Positions 23,446 to 35,900 are shown, numbered from the stretch's first letter. The stretch is 64,000 bases of DNA from Rhexocercosporidium sp. MPI-PUGE-AT-0058 (GCA_020746875.1 JAGTJL010000024.1:186001-250000); one strand, 5' to 3'. The notes: generated by a model from the sequence alone, not told the origin. Program-made: numbers and translations.

Positions 23446-24816
23446 CTAAATCGATTTTGCCGCCCGTACAGCTTGGATGTCGGACAAGTTGAGTCCAAGA
23501 ATGGACTAAAGACTATGATTAGAATGGAGGTAAAACCAGGAACAGGTTGCGTTGCCATACCGTAGTACTTTGTGTATTTGGCAGCTCCTCCAGGCCGATC
23601 GTCTCTGGCTTCTCTATCTTTTCCTCTGTCCTAATCGCATCTTCTCTCATCGTATCCTCGGACACCCCTTCCTCCTGCTCTTGGGCCGATATGAGTGGAA
23701 ATAGATTCCTACTATCATGACTAGGTATTGGGGTTTCCTGTAACCTGTCTCCAAAGTCTTGTTTATTTGGGCTCCCTCCGTCGTTCCAATGCCTAAATCG
23801 TTGAACCGTAAATACTGCGAGGCGGTCCTTTTCAAGGGAGTTCGCAGATCGTTCGGCGGGCTTTGTGTATGCCATTGGGTATAGTTGGGAGGTAATGCTT
23901 GAGACTTTGAACGGAGGCTGTGATGAATCTTCCTTTGCAAGATCAATTTGACTTTCTGCAGACTTTTGCGTGGTATCATCCAAGGAGGTTATAGTAGTTC
24001 TGGATGGCGCGCTGCTCAATGAGAGGATTGAAGAGGTCGTTGCTCCAGTCGTTGATGCTTGGTTTGGCGGTATTATGAGGGAGCGACTCGAAGGAAGTGT
24101 TATGGATTGCATCGTAGGTGAACTTGGAGCTCTATTCGGTGGACTTGGAGTTGAAGGAGTCGTCGTCGTAGCTTGTGGGCGATTCGAAGGGGACGTCGTA
24201 GCCGAATTTGGAGATGTAATCGGAGGGGTAGAACTGCGTCCATCGCTGACTCGAGGAGAGGAGGTAATCGGGCGGTCGAGACGAGAACTACGAGTAGTAC
24301 GATTCGAGGTTTTGCGAGGGGAGGTAGCTGTGGCTATGGAGGTTGGCTTGGGCTTTGATGAAGACTTAGATGAAGGGGCGCTGGTAACTTTGGCTACGTA
24401 AATGAACAGCCAGTCAGCAAACCAGTAGAAGTATATACGGTGTGATAGTTCTCTTTACCTGTATCGTTTGAAGACTTGAGTAGTTTTCTGGCACTCGGAT
24501 TGCCTTGATCCTCCTCCTCGTCTTCAGTACTCTTGCTTCTACCTCTCCCTCTCTTGTTCTTGGTTAGTTTATAGGCTCTTTTAAGCTCCGATACACATTG
24601 GCGCAGCAAGTTCTTGGAGTCTTGGATTGTTTGTAGATCCGTCAGCGTTTGCAGATCCGTAGATTCCTCCCATAAGTCTGCGAGGGCTGTATCGACATTG
24701 GGCGTTCCTGCATCTAGCTGGCGGGTCACCACAGACTTTAGGAGAGCCTTGACTGTTCTGGTTTGACTGGAGGTGAGGCCGGATACGGAAGAAAAGGTAG
24801 CTTCGGAGTATCCCAT
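23446..24816 (-). CDS. Intact three-exon Ser/Thr/Pro-rich hypothetical protein
   Basis: Exon 1 runs from ATG 24816 to 24459 and encodes an N-terminal helical region (TSSQTRTVKALLKSVVTRQL; SKNLLRQCVSELKRAYKL) followed by a basic-acidic linker KNKRGRGRSKSTEDEEEDQG. An intron at 24394-24458 (GTAAAG...GCTGAC...ACGTAG, 65 bases) joins in frame (AsnAspThr-Ala). Exon 2 is a long disordered S/T/P/R region with repeated SPR and TTTPSTPSPP patterns, then a more mixed region. A second intron begins with GTATGG near 23565 and carries a CTAAT branch site and TTTAG acceptor. It leads to a short last exon ending at TAG 23446-23448. The N-terminal helices and KR-rich stretch suggest a nuclear or chromatin-associated protein, but I recognise no family. 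Unlike its neighbours this gene has no premature stops. Confidence 0.65.
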
Positions 24817-25119
24817 TGCTAGATAGACAGCTGCTATGTGTTGTCGTTAGAATTGACCTTGGCATTGTTGGTGGTGGTGTTGGTGTTGATGGAGGAGGTT
24901 GCGAGGCTGCGACAAAAGGCACGAGGCTGCAGATACAGGAGGCTGGCACGCGGCTGCATGTCCATATTCTGGTGCAGTCGGGATGCCAAGGCCGAGCTTT
25001 GTTGCAGAGTTTGCCCCCGCATTCAGGGTCATGCCCACCATAAAAGCACCCATCCAACACGAGCACCCATATCAGTTGCAGTAGCAGAAAATGCCATAGG
25101 TCCGGGGTTCTACGCTGTG

Positions 25120-25420
25120 GGTGTGGGTAAAATGTTATGGGTTCTGGGTGCTAGAATCTGGGTATTAATATGGGTGTAAATCCGGGTGCTAGAAAATGGG
25201 TTCGAATGAGTGATCTGGGTGATCTGGGAATCTGGGTGATCTGGGAGTCTGGGTGATTTGGGAATCTGGGGGCGAAGCGAATCTGGGTGCGAATCTGGTG
25301 TTGGAATCTGAGTGCTAGAATCCGGGTACTGGGGTCTGGGATCTGGGTGCTGGGATCGAATTGGGTATAAATCTGGGTATAAATCTGGGCGCTAGTATCT
25401 GGGTGCAGTTGCAAGCGCGA
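25120..25420. repeat. Degenerate TCTGGGTG minisatellite
   Basis: Units of the form (GAA)TCTGGGTG(CTAG), roughly 9-18 bases, recur about fifteen times with variants. On the minus strand this creates an open P/S/I/Q-rich frame (25151-25486), which I take as a by-product. It lies between two divergent intact genes. Confidence 0.8.
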
Positions 25421-25782
25421 TGCCCAGACCCCGTTGCTGCCTGATATTCGAGAAGGCTGACCTTGTGCAGTGAGTGTAGTAGGCATAGCTATCGCAAGAC
25501 TCCAGTTACTTTGGTATATAGAAGCAGATGTTACCTGTATTGTAGAAGTCTTGGGTAAGGATATGAATATGGATTAGAGTCACTCACGCTCCCGCCCGCA
25601 CCCTCTCACCGCTTTCGTTCAACCCCGCCACCCCTCTACTTTCGCATACTCTTCACCCAATCCTGTTCACCCATCCTGACCCCCAGAAACAACGACAAGA
25701 TACGAATGATGCTTAGGTACATCCATCGTCTTTTTTCAGCACCGAACTCAGTCTTGAAGCCTACACCTTTCCGTCACTGAAC

Positions 25783-26408
25783 ATGGCGGAGACCCAGCAA
25801 TCAAATTTCGCGAAACTAAATAATCTACTGGAGGCTGTCCGCGGAGTCTGTGTTAGTCTGGGCATCGACAATGACCGGGTGGGCACCTTTCTTACCCCAG
25901 AGGCTACTGTCACGTTATTTACATACAGTACCGGCAGTGTGAAGCCCAGATCCGCAACCTTATCAACACCACCGGAGAAGCCGCGTCTGCGCCCGCTCGA
26001 TTGTCAACTCTCAAAGACGAGCTGGAGCGCGTGCAGCAGGAATTGGACAACCAAAAGCAGCAGAACAACATCCTCCGATGGCATAGGACGAGCTACACTA
26101 TCGCGGAGCTTACGACCCTGTTCGTCCCCCATCCCTCAGTACAAACGTCCGAAATCGATGCTCTATGCGCCAACGTCGCTGCGATGGTCGCCCACTCTCC
26201 CACATTCCAACCACTATTAGCGTCTACGCCACAGCCTGTTTGGATATGTCTGCGTCAGGCTTTACAGACTCTGCCGAACCAGCGAGTTGAGCCAGCTGCA
26301 TGCGACGAGAACTGCGCCGTGACGTGTGTCCAATACCAGAAGCAAGCACAAGGGGAGGGGGGATTTGCGTACCATGTCAAGAGTCACAAACCATCAGAGG
26401 CTGACTGA
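25783..26408 (+). CDS. Intact two-exon coiled-coil hypothetical protein, about 191 aa
   Basis: Exon 1 (25783-25878) encodes MAETQQSNFAKLNNLLEAVR and ends in frame before a GT at 25879. A 50-base intron (25879-25928, acceptor CATACAG) gives an in-phase join to YRQCEAQIRNLINTTGEAAS. The central helix (LSTLKDELERVQQELDNQKQ) is a clear coiled coil. A second helical region follows (SEIDALCANVAAMVAH), and the C-terminal part contains a CDENCAVTC cysteine cluster. If the intron is not real, exon 1 would run into a different frame of lower quality, so splicing is the better reading. No family is recognised. It is divergent from the gene at 23446-24816. Confidence 0.65.
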
Positions 26409-26619
26409 GTTTCGCTTTTCAATTATGGAAAGAGATAGAATGTACGTGTCCACTTGTCTCTCGTTTGTTGCCAAATACTAATCTAAATTTAGAATAGGAC
26501 GCTATCCATCATGTACAGTACACAATTCGGCTTCCTCCTTGCCTCCATAGCAGTACATGTTCCAATGAGGCACCTTGATCAAGATACGCACGGATTTGAG
26601 ATTGAAATCATGGAGGGTG

Positions 26620-26900
26620 GATTGCGGCACTTGGCTTGTTTTGCAGGCTGGGTGTGGCTTTTCGGCATGGCTTGCAGCTTGGGCATAGGTCTTTACTATG
26701 GCATTTGGCTTGTAGGCTGAGCATAGGTCTTCAGTACGGCTCGCAGATTGAGCACGGGTCTGCTGCATGGCGTTTAGCTTACAGGTTGGGCATAGATCAT
26801 CAGCATGGTTTGCAGATTGGGCACGGGTCTTCCGCATGCGTTTGGCTTGCAGAATCGGCATAGGTCTTAGCATGGCCTTCAGCATGGCATTCGGCTTGTA
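26620..26900. repeat. Imperfect about 66-base minisatellite at the 3' end of a gene
   Basis: Segments containing GGCTTG(C/T)AG, GGCATAGGTCTT and CATGGC recur four to five times. On the minus strand in one frame each unit encodes a Cys-x-x-Cys(K)-containing peptide of about 22-24 residues (for example HADDLCPTCKLNAM). The annotated stop of the gene 26800-27548 falls inside the array. Confidence 0.65.
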
Positions 26901-27548
26901 AGTTCGGCCCAAAATAATCGGTTCGCCCGGAACTTCCAACAACGATTTCGGTCCCGTTGGCATTCTCGACATGCTCATACACTTTGTCTCTAATGTCTTG
27001 AGACCCTTCCGCAGCAGTTTCTCCCCCAGCTACAGTTCGTCCTACCTCATGCTCAGGTGTTCCAGCCCCATTACTCTCTGCCCCATCACATTCTGGCCCA
27101 TTCCACTGGCGTTCTTCTTTCATCAACTTGTCACGCTCGCTGCGCTCGTCCAGTTTGATTCTCTCTTCTAAAGCACTTTCCAGATCATCATTCATATATT
27201 CTCCAGAGAACCTAATTAGGCACATTCTCCCGAAGGCCATACGATGATATGCCCTGTACTTTTGCGAGGCGATGAGCCTCTCCCTACCATGCACATATGT
27301 TATGACCTCCAACTTGGATAGACATGCGAGCAATTCGGCTACAGGCATGAGTGGCTGGAAATATTCTCCATCGTACATGTCAGTCTTCAAAAATACATTA
27401 GAAAGAAGCTACGTAAGGACAGTGCGGTACTTACGTCACCTGCACGCTCCACCATTTCCATGATATCCTTTGCCTGAAAATCGGACATATCAAGTGCCAA
27501 GCGAGTGATTCTACCAAAATCACACAACAGCCTCGTCGTGTAATTCAT
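26800..27548 (-). CDS. Two-exon hypothetical protein with C-terminal repeat-derived tail, 232 aa
   Basis: Exon 1 (27548-27435) encodes 38 residues from MNYTTRLLCDFGRITRL. A 50-base intron with perfect donor GTAAGT and a CTAAT branch site (27385-27434) joins in phase 0 to exon 2, which ends at 26800. The N-terminal 110 residues look like a compact globular domain (PLMPVAELLACLSKLEVITY; RAYHRMAFGRMCLIRFSGEY). An acidic helical linker and a Gly/Ala-rich region follow. The last about 35 residues (HAEDPCPICKPC) derive from a minisatellite that continues beyond the stop in two further Cys-x-x-Cys units in another frame. The C-terminus may therefore have been longer and may vary between strains. No family is recognised. 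Confidence 0.6.
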
Positions 27549-28511
27549 GAAGCCAGGCTCGTGCTAATGGATAGGACGGTTGTTTATATCTTTCTTTGTA
27601 TGGGTAATGAATAATTCGTTCTCATAGTTGGTGGATAGAGCGAGCCTCTTCTAGTGTTCTTGGCTTATCGTGTCTGAGTAGCTAAACCGCGATTAATGTA
27701 GAGATTTTTGTTTGTTCCATAGGTTCTTAAAAACAAAAGAGTATATACTTCTTCAAAGCAAATTGTTTAGGCTCTTAATTGATAAGAATCAAGATGAGGA
27801 TATGGGGAGATGTGAAGAAGGAAATTCCTAGCGTAAATACAAAAACTGCTCTATTTTTTGATTAGTAGTTAAACACAACTTTTTCTTCTTCGTCTTAAAG
27901 TTAATTATTAAGCTCGCCGCTTTTACTTAATAGTACTTAGGCGCTTATTACTACCTTCTCTTTGTTTAGTTCACTTAAATAGTATCAGATGGATGTAACG
28001 TTCCTGGTTCGGCTTAGTACGGTGCGTACAGGCTCGTCGGTTAGTATCAGCTATAAAGTAAAGTTACACGAGGTCTGGTTCTTAATTAGAATTAAGACGT
28101 TATAAGCAAAGTGAATTACTATATGAATTTGAGCACGAAGCTCTTATTTAATAGCAGGAATGCCAGTCTTATATAAAACTTTCGTTCTGTATATAAATTA
28201 TATTAATTAACTTATAGAGCGCGTAAGCCCGTAAGCTTGTTTAGCATGCTAATATATCACGTGACTTTAACGGTCGTCGAAAGCGCTAGCTGACTAACCG
28301 TCTTTAGTTATATTAATTAATATAAAGATACAATCTTTAGTTTGCGTAAATTACTTAGTTTATGTAACTCCTTAAGTATATGTATTTCGATAAGTATATA
28401 TAACTTATCTTATATGCTTATTGTTATTAATATGCATAACTCCTCTAAGTTATATATCTCTGGATCGTCACACTATCTGCCTTCGAGCCTAGCGTAGTCC
28501 TTACGCTTAAG
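27549..28511. other. Transition into AT-rich island; no gene
   Basis: Composition drops sharply at about 27,700. TA-rich words dominate and frames are closed. The stretch 28460-28511 is more GC-rich and directly abuts the left inverted repeat of the next element. It may be remnant sequence of another insertion. Confidence 0.5.
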
Positions 28512-30551
28512 TATCCTATCGTGTGGCAGTTCGCTTCCGACTTTTAGCGCCTTAGCAGGCAAATCCCCTATTAAAAATTGAGGGCATTTAGACTATAACT
28601 ATAACATCTTTATTATTTATTACAATACCGGGTAAAACAATTGCTGTCCTTATAGAGTGAGACTATATAGACTTTATAGCTAAATATTGACGATTTCTTA
28701 TATTCGGATCCTGTTATATTTGGTGGGATATTTGTCGAAAGCTTCCCTAAAACCTTTCTCCGTATTACCCCGGATATACCCTCTTTTAAGTATATAATAT
28801 ACTCTCTTTTGTATTCCATGCGCTTTAAAGAGTGCTTTTCTTTTTTTAGCGTATTTTTAATAACGAATATTAAAGATCTTTTGCGTTTTAGGCGGCTCTT
28901 AGTAGTAATAGCGAAATATTTATTAATAATCGCTGTTTTAAACATTATTTAATTAGTTTACCTCTTTTTTAGCGGCACTTAAGAGTGATAACTGAGCTTA
29001 TAGGCGTTTGTAATTGCTATATCTTTTATTTATGTAATTAGAGATTAATGGCCACCTATTAGACAGACTCGCTTTAAGGTATTCATTGCCTTAAGTTGAT
29101 TCCCTCGATCTACAGCGCCTATTTAATGGTTGTAATCGTTTTCGTACTTAGGAATTTCAAGTCAGGCACAAGTATATTTCCTAAAAGGTATACGTGCTGC
29201 CTTAGCTGAGGAAGAGGTCTTAAAAGGCCGTTTGCGTAGCCTCTTAACCTTTTTTTTCGCATTAGAATGTGTCGACATCGACAGTACTAAAGCATTGTCT
29301 TTCTAGGCCATTATATTAATTAAGTTGTCTTCGGTGGCTTCCGTGTAAAGGGTACCTTAGGGGATCGAGACTTTCTTTGAATCCTTAGCTTTTATTTAAG
29401 TAAAACGCTTTAGAATACCACTTTTAGCTATGCACGTGCCTATGGCTCCCTAACCTCGCTCTCTTTTATATCGTAAGAGCTTAATATTTGTAAACAAGTT
29501 ATTAAGGTAAACTACGTTGCCTTTGCTATGATTCGGGAGCCTCTTTATAAGGTGTGTAACGACAGCTAAAGAGGTGTTGGTGTCGAGTGCTTTAGGTTAG
29601 GTAATTTTCTATGGACCGAGCTTACCCCGCGTAGGATTAGTTACTTTTATACCTTTTCGGTGGAAAACCTAATTAAAAAAGAAGCCTTAGTCTACTAAGA
29701 CCTAGACCTTATAACCTCTATTAATCGGTTTGCCTGGGATTTTTAATGTGTCCTTCGATCGGCCTTAAAAGCGAGCCATAGCTTTATTCACAGTAATATC
29801 CCTCCTAGGAGTCTAGAGCTTACGAGAGGTCTCTCGAATGTGGGTATTAAGGGGTTCTAGCTAAAGAACTATTAAAATAGATTCCAGATTATTAAAGGGA
29901 AGGCATACCTAGTCAAAAACAGCTTTAAACTCATGGTCTGGATTCGTAATACAAAGCCTGAATAAGGTATGTAGAGCCTCAAACCTTCGAAGGCTTATGA
30001 TAGGTGTAACCTTTTAATCCGGCCACGCTCGAGCACCTAGCTTTTAATAATGCCTCGCCTTGTTTTCTTTGTGGATTTTAATATATATACGTATTCCTAT
30101 GTATCCGTAAGCTTTGGCAACAGTTATCGGTCTTTAATCGTTAATCCGGGCTTGCTTAAGTAGTTTATCTGCCTCTATTTAGTCTTAAAACTCCTTATCT
30201 TTACGTGTATTCGTGTTATCGCATATAATCTAAATTTAGTCCTTAAGAAAGAATAATAAAAATAACTCTTAAGCGTTAATAGGTTTAATATAAGGTGATA
30301 AGTTAATAATCGATGAAAAGGGAGGTAAATCCATAAGTATAAAGCTAGAACCGGTCTTTTCGACTGGGGCTAAGTTAGGCCGTGTAGTCATAGGATCGGT
30401 GGAATCTATAACAACTTGTTATATAGCTTTAGGAGGCATTTTAGTAGAGATTTAATAATAATTATTTCGTTTGTTTATATAGTTTGTTGATATACACCTT
30501 AGTAGGGTAGCCGCTAAGGCGCTAAAAGTCGGACTGCCACACGATGGGATA
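28512..30551 (-). mobile_element. RIP-degraded piggyBac-like DNA transposon, 2040 bases
   Basis: Terminal inverted repeats of about 45 bases (TATCC(C/T)ATCGTGTGGCAGT then CCGACTTTTAGCGCC) lie at 28512-28560 and 30513-30551. The left copy has a 4-base insertion and one C-to-T change. The 2-kb interior carries a piggyBac-like transposase on the minus strand. Flanks read CTTAAG at the left and CTAAAG at the right, close to the TTAA target expected for piggyBac but not an exact duplication. The ends have kept much more GC than the interior. Confidence 0.75.
28613..30450 (-). pseudogene. piggyBac-like (DDE_Tnp_1_7) transposase, heavily RIP-mutated
   Basis: On the minus strand the PGBD transposase pattern is readable through many TAA/TAG/TGA codons. 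About 29515 reads NNLFTNIKLLRY, where the family has a catalytic Asp in DNLFT; the Asp codon here reads AAT. This is followed by GAIGTC. MAWKDNALVLSMSTHS lies near 29290, then RLRKRP. IGAVDRGNQLKAMNT near 29060 corresponds to the family's GVDxxDQ block. The last open piece is 28613-28945. The transposase would cut and paste the element at TTAA sites. It cannot be functional now. The N-terminal half is too degraded to align by eye. Confidence 0.75.
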
Positions 30552-30899
30552 CTAAAGAAAATATCGACGACTGCCTACGGCCGTCTTCTCTTTTATTATG
30601 CCCTCCGACCGCTTATTTTAAACGTGTTAATTATATTACTTTTAGACGATAGATTAAATTAAGTAATAAAATCATAGCGCCTTATACCTAATATGAAAAT
30701 GCGAATTAAAAGGAATATGTATCCCCGCGAGACCCTAAGTTATTATATTACGGTCGCTGTATGCGTCTTAATAAAACTTGCGATATTCGTATAGTGAATC
30801 GTATGCCTTCCGCGAAGGACTAAGAGAGTTTAGACTCTTAAATCGAGAAAATAAATACGGAAGAGGAGGAGGCGATAATTAAAATCCTGTATTTAAAAA

Positions 30900-32315
30900 A
30901 AATAAAAGAAGTTCTTATACGAGCGGCGGCAGAAAATAATCGCCGTCGGTCTGAACTTAATAGTTAAGCTCGATACTCTTAAGACTTTAAAAAAGAAAGA
31001 GAAAGAGAAGAAAGTTGCGAAAGAAGCACAGAAAAGTGCCGAGTTAATAAGCGCGAAACGTCTTAGTTCCGATAACTTCGTTAACTTTTCTTTCGATCTA
31101 ATAATCGACTTTCTTTTTGATTTTACGGACTCGCTTTAAGTAAATCTGGGTTTTATTAATAAAAACTAATAAGCAACTTCGGGCAGCGAAGGCTTAATTT
31201 AAGTTCTTATATATTTTTCGAATAATAAATAGGTTTTTTATTTTATTAAATACTTGATTTTATTATTTCTATATTAATAATTTAATAGTTTTTTTTTATT
31301 ATACTCTTCGAGTAAGTCTATTAATTTAGCGATTATCTTCGGGGCTAGTAATACTTCCGGTAGTGCCTTTTTTAATAAAGATATATAAAATATAAAAAAT
31401 ATTTTCTTTATTATAACTAATAGTTAGAATTCGTAATTTAATAGTCCCTTAACTTATTTAATTTTAAACGGTCTTAGTTTTTTATAATTTAATTTATTAC
31501 TCGGACGTTTAGTAATAATATTTTCGTAAAAGATAAACTTTTATTTCTTTTTATAACGTTAGCTTTTAATTACGTTTTTTATTATAATAATATACTTTTC
31601 TTTTTGTCATAAACTAAAGTTCTTCGGCTAATTCTTTATAAAAGTTTTGAATCTTTTGGACTTAAATACGAGTCGTATTATTATTTTTAATAATAACGTT
31701 AGCTTTTTATAAATAATAAGTTTATATTTATAATTTACGAAAAAAGCGTAACTTTTATAATTTCTATAATCGAGCTATTATAAGCGAACTTTGCTAATAG
31801 TAATAGTCTTATTTAGTTATTCTGTTAATAGTTAATATAATAATGTAAGTATATTTCGATTATTTAATTCATTCTTTTATTCTTTTCGTTTATTTAAGGA
31901 TAGAAAGCTATCGAGAGCTTCCGGTTAATTCCTAGGAAAATTATTAGAGTTTTCCAGAATTTTAAAGTAAATAACTCATCTTAATTTAATACGATTTCTT
32001 TAAGTATTTTATATTTAGAGATTACTTCTTTAAGGTATACTTATACTAAGGCTTCGGCCGTAAGAGTAAATTTGACTAATATTAGAATTATATATTTAAT
32101 AAGTCGTTATATAATAACGAGTATTATATTATAACTAATCCCGTGACCTAGTCCTTCGATAGCGGTAATAATTGTGACGCTTGATTTATAGAAGGCGGCA
32201 ATCACGTATAATTAGCGTCTTATATTTTATGGCGGGAATATGAAGATAATAAGAGTTTCTTAAAATTTATAATTATAAAGGAAAGAAAGTATAAAAAGAA
32301 GTAAGTTATATATTA
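30900..32315 (-). pseudogene. 3' part of a Ty3/gypsy retrotransposon: integrase and chromodomain, RIP-degraded
   Basis: Minus-strand translation through many stops shows an integrase C-terminal region (LAKFAYNSSIIEIIKVTLF at about 31.8 kb; DSYLSPKDSKLL), a segment like the family's LxPKIIAKLIDLLEEYNKKK, and then a chromodomain (YRNNKIKYLIKxK) at about 31.1-31.25 kb. This order (integrase core, GPF/GPY-like, chromodomain) is typical of fungal chromoviruses. The 5' side is cut off at 32316, where the LTR of the plus-strand gypsy element begins. I could not find the rest of the integrase on the far side of that element. 30552-30899 is unassigned AT-rich DNA. Confidence 0.65.
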
Positions 32316-32594
32316 TGGTGGGGTTGACCTCAGAGGCCCATTTGTCACGTGATTGAGCTGCATCTTGCTGTATTTAAGATAGCCTTTAGGGCAATATCCT
32401 TTAAGGATAATAACGATTTTTATTATTATAATTTTTCTTTTTTATTCAAATTATACTTTTCTTTTTCTTTAATAGATTATATACTTTAAATATATAATAT
32501 CTTAAGTACTTATTAAATAAGTATTTCTTATAGTTATTCTTTAGTATTTACTTTATTATTCTCTTATTATATATTTAGTATTTTCTCTTTTATA
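32316..32594 (+). repeat. 5' LTR of the gypsy element
   Basis: It begins TGGTGGGGTTGACC and ends where the 3' LTR has CCCCTCCACA (here TCTTTTATA). It aligns base for base with 44614-44892 over 279 bases; differences are nearly all C/T or G/A. Its first about 90 bases keep C and G and the remainder is RIP-mutated. It contains a TCACGTGA box, a possible promoter element. Confidence 0.85.
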
Positions 32595-32999
32595 TATTTT
32601 AATAAGCTACGCAAAAGGCAAGTAGAAAAGCTAAAGTAAGATACGTAAAGAAGTTTAAAAGCTTCTTATACTAATTATAAGGACCGAAACCGATAAGTGC
32701 TCGAATTAATATAAACTTATTTACTTAGAGATCTCTTAGCTTTTAAAGCAGAACTAAATACCGCACCTCGATAATCTCTTATAATATAACGAGAAGTATA
32801 AGAAGTCTGAAGGGAAATTACTTATTTTTAATATAAGAGTACTCAGATTACTGAAAATACTAGCTTTAGCACGTGGAGCATCAATACTAGAAAGGTCGGA
32901 CCGAAAATAGCCGGATTATATTATTAAAAACGCTTTAATTAATATTAAAATATATTTAATATTTCGGAAAACGAGAAGTAAATTATTTGAAATAAATCC

Positions 33000-35900
33000 G
33001 GTAAATTTCAACGCTAACTATATTTTTAGCAAGCGTATTTGTTATTCTTTTCTTCTTCTTTTTTTATTAAGAACTTATTTTAAGCTAACGAAACGGAACT
33101 TAATAGAAAAGTATACGAGATTTTATTTTATTCTTTTTTAATTAATTTCGGTCTTAAATTATATTACGCCGAGATTAATTTTAATAATAATAAAGCTTTT
33201 ATATTTAACGAGATTTGTTTACTTCGCTTAAGCTTATACGTTCGTTTATTATAAGAATAAAAGGCCTAAACTTCGGCGTCTTTCGAGCTTTATTACTCCG
33301 GGAAGAGCTTAAAGCTATAAGCTCTTTAACTTAATATTTTACTTATATATCTCTTTTATTTTCTTAAGCTTATATATTCTTCTTTCTTTAATATAATATA
33401 TTATATTTTTTATTCTTTTATTAATAATATTAAGCGTATCTGCTTTTTAATAAATTATTAATTTTATTAAGAAAAATTAATTATATCCGAAAACGATATT
33501 AAAAATAACGCTTTCAGCGGCAACTCGAAAAGCAAAAAGCTTAAACGATTTACTAATAACTTCTCCATAACCCGAAAAAGCTTTACGACCCCGATTATAA
33601 ATTACTTTATTATTAAGACTGGTTCTATAGGCTTTATAAGCTCTTTTACTTTCGTGCTTATTAGACTTTTAATAAAGCTTAATATCGCTGGAATTATTAG
33701 CTTTATTTTATTGCAATTACTAGGAATACTTATAAATAATGTTTTAATTATTAATAAAAGAAAGAAAAGAAATAGAAGCGGCGGTAGTAATTTATAATAA
33801 AATATATTCAATTATAATTAAAATAATAGCTATTCAGAAAGCTTTAATATAAGAGCTCAGGCCGCCTTTTAAGCTCTACCGGCTTATATAATACTTACTT
33901 AGCTTATATACTTTTAATTTATATTATATTCGCTTCCGAAGCAAAGGGGACTTAATCTCGCTAATACAGGTTATATAGCACCGCTTCAGGCTTAAATTAC
34001 TTTCGCTCAGGCTTTCTAATTAATACGACCTGCGCTAGGATAATATAAATCTACTAAAACTTTTATATTATATAAAATAAACGAAGCTTCAAATAATTAT
34101 TATTATGAACTTATTTCTAATAATACAGCAATTTAATAGCTTATATTTTAGGCCGCACGACTTATTATAAACTTTATTAAAAGACTTCTTTATTTCGTAA
34201 TAGCTTAAGCTATACTAATTCCAAGTATCTTTAGTTACTTATATTTTAACAGGAATAATACTATTAAGTTCTTTAAGACCTTAAAACAGCTTTTTACGGC
34301 TCGAGGCATTATAAATAACGCCGAAAAGAAATAATACGTCGTAAATTACTACACCTTCGAAGTAGGCTAAAATATCGAATAGCTCCCCGACTTCTTTAAT
34401 AGCATTTATTAAAAGTTAATTAAAGAAGTTATAAGAGAATACCGAACGTTCGACTTTAAATAATATTATTATATTTTTTAAAACTTAAAAAAAATATTTA
34501 ATAATTTTAAATATATTACAAAAAATACTTCTGAATCTTAATCTCGATAATTTCTCCGAGCTTTTAAAGAGATTAATCGAGCTTATATATAAAAGAAAAT
34601 TATTATAAAGCAGTAAATAATTATAAAGTTTCTAGCGGCTTTACTTAAGTATTTAAAGCGAAAAGCCGGAACTTTTATAAAAGATAATAATATTTTTAAT
34701 ATAAAAAACATACGATCTTTCGATAAAATATACGCTAAAATAAAAAGCTTATTCCGAGTCGAGCGGGAAATCGATATTTTAATTAAAAAAAAAGTATTAT
34801 TTATGCGAATTACTCAGGCCGATTATCTTCGATTCAGGTCGAGTAATAGCAAAACTCTTTCTTTAATAATATAATTCGGAGGCCTTAATTTTATAACTCG
34901 CTTTAAGCTTATAAGATATAAGGATAATTCTTTAGCTCAGAAGATCGACGACGTCTTCAAGAAGAATTCGGTGCTTCGTCTTAAATTAAATTAAAAAAAG
35001 TATATTCGAGAAGAAATTATTCTTATTATCGAGAAGCTGACTCGCGATATTAATTAAATTATAAAGCGGGATATCGATACGATTGCAAAAGAATTAAATA
35101 ATTTACGTATTTTATACATTATTATAAAGAAAAAAAAGAATCCAGAATTAATAGCCGAAGTTAAAGCTTTATCTACTTACGAGTCGATTATATACTCCGA
35201 AGAAGCTGAGGTATTTTATTAAGATTCTAAAGTAAGCTTTAAATATGATCGACGTTTTAATATAAAAGATAATATAAGCACCGGATGCTTTTTTTATTTT
35301 AATAAGCCGATTCCGGGTATTAGACTTCAAGGATTTTATAAGTATTAAAATTAATATTACGAGTTTAAAAAATAACTTAATTTAAAAATTATTTATAAGA
35401 ATAAAAATAATTATATTTATATAAGCTTTTAAAAAAAAGAAATAAAAGCTTAAGCGGTTTAATTTCTTCGGGATAAATTAAAGAAAAAAGTCCTTATTTT
35501 ACAAATAATTAATATAAAAAAAGACTTAGACTTAAGGCGAAAAAAAGAAATAATTTAAAAGAAGCTCCGGGACGCTTAAAAAGCTTTTTTAACTTAATAA
35601 AATATTATACCGAAGTTAGCTTTAGAAGGATTAATATTAAAAGTAAATTAAGAGCTTTAAGATTATTCAAATATTTTCGCTATCCGACTTTTTAATATAA
35701 TAAGATTAGTTAACGTTTAAAACGTATTTATTACTTCCGATTCAAAAAGAATAAATAATAGCTTCGAAATAATACTTATAGAAATAAAATAATAAAATAT
35801 TATTACTTTTAAAGCAATAATAAGAGCCGAATTATATATAACCGGAACTTTATTTTAAGAACGTCTTAAAGCTTAAGCTAATTACGGAAGATTAAAAGTT

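Noticed and set aside
25120..25420. CRISPR-like array
   Set aside because: Unit length and sequence are irregular, no unique spacers exist and the genome is fungal; it is a minisatellite.
25151..25486. Minus-strand ORF in the 25-kb minisatellite
   Set aside because: The frame consists almost entirely of degenerate TCTGGGTG repeat units and has no start context or domain.
28512..30551. Tc1/mariner assignment based on TA next to the inverted repeats
   Set aside because: The interior reads as a piggyBac-like transposase (NNLFTN, AWKDNALVLSMST, GAVDRGNQL), so the TA is probably part of the TATCCC terminus rather than a target duplication.
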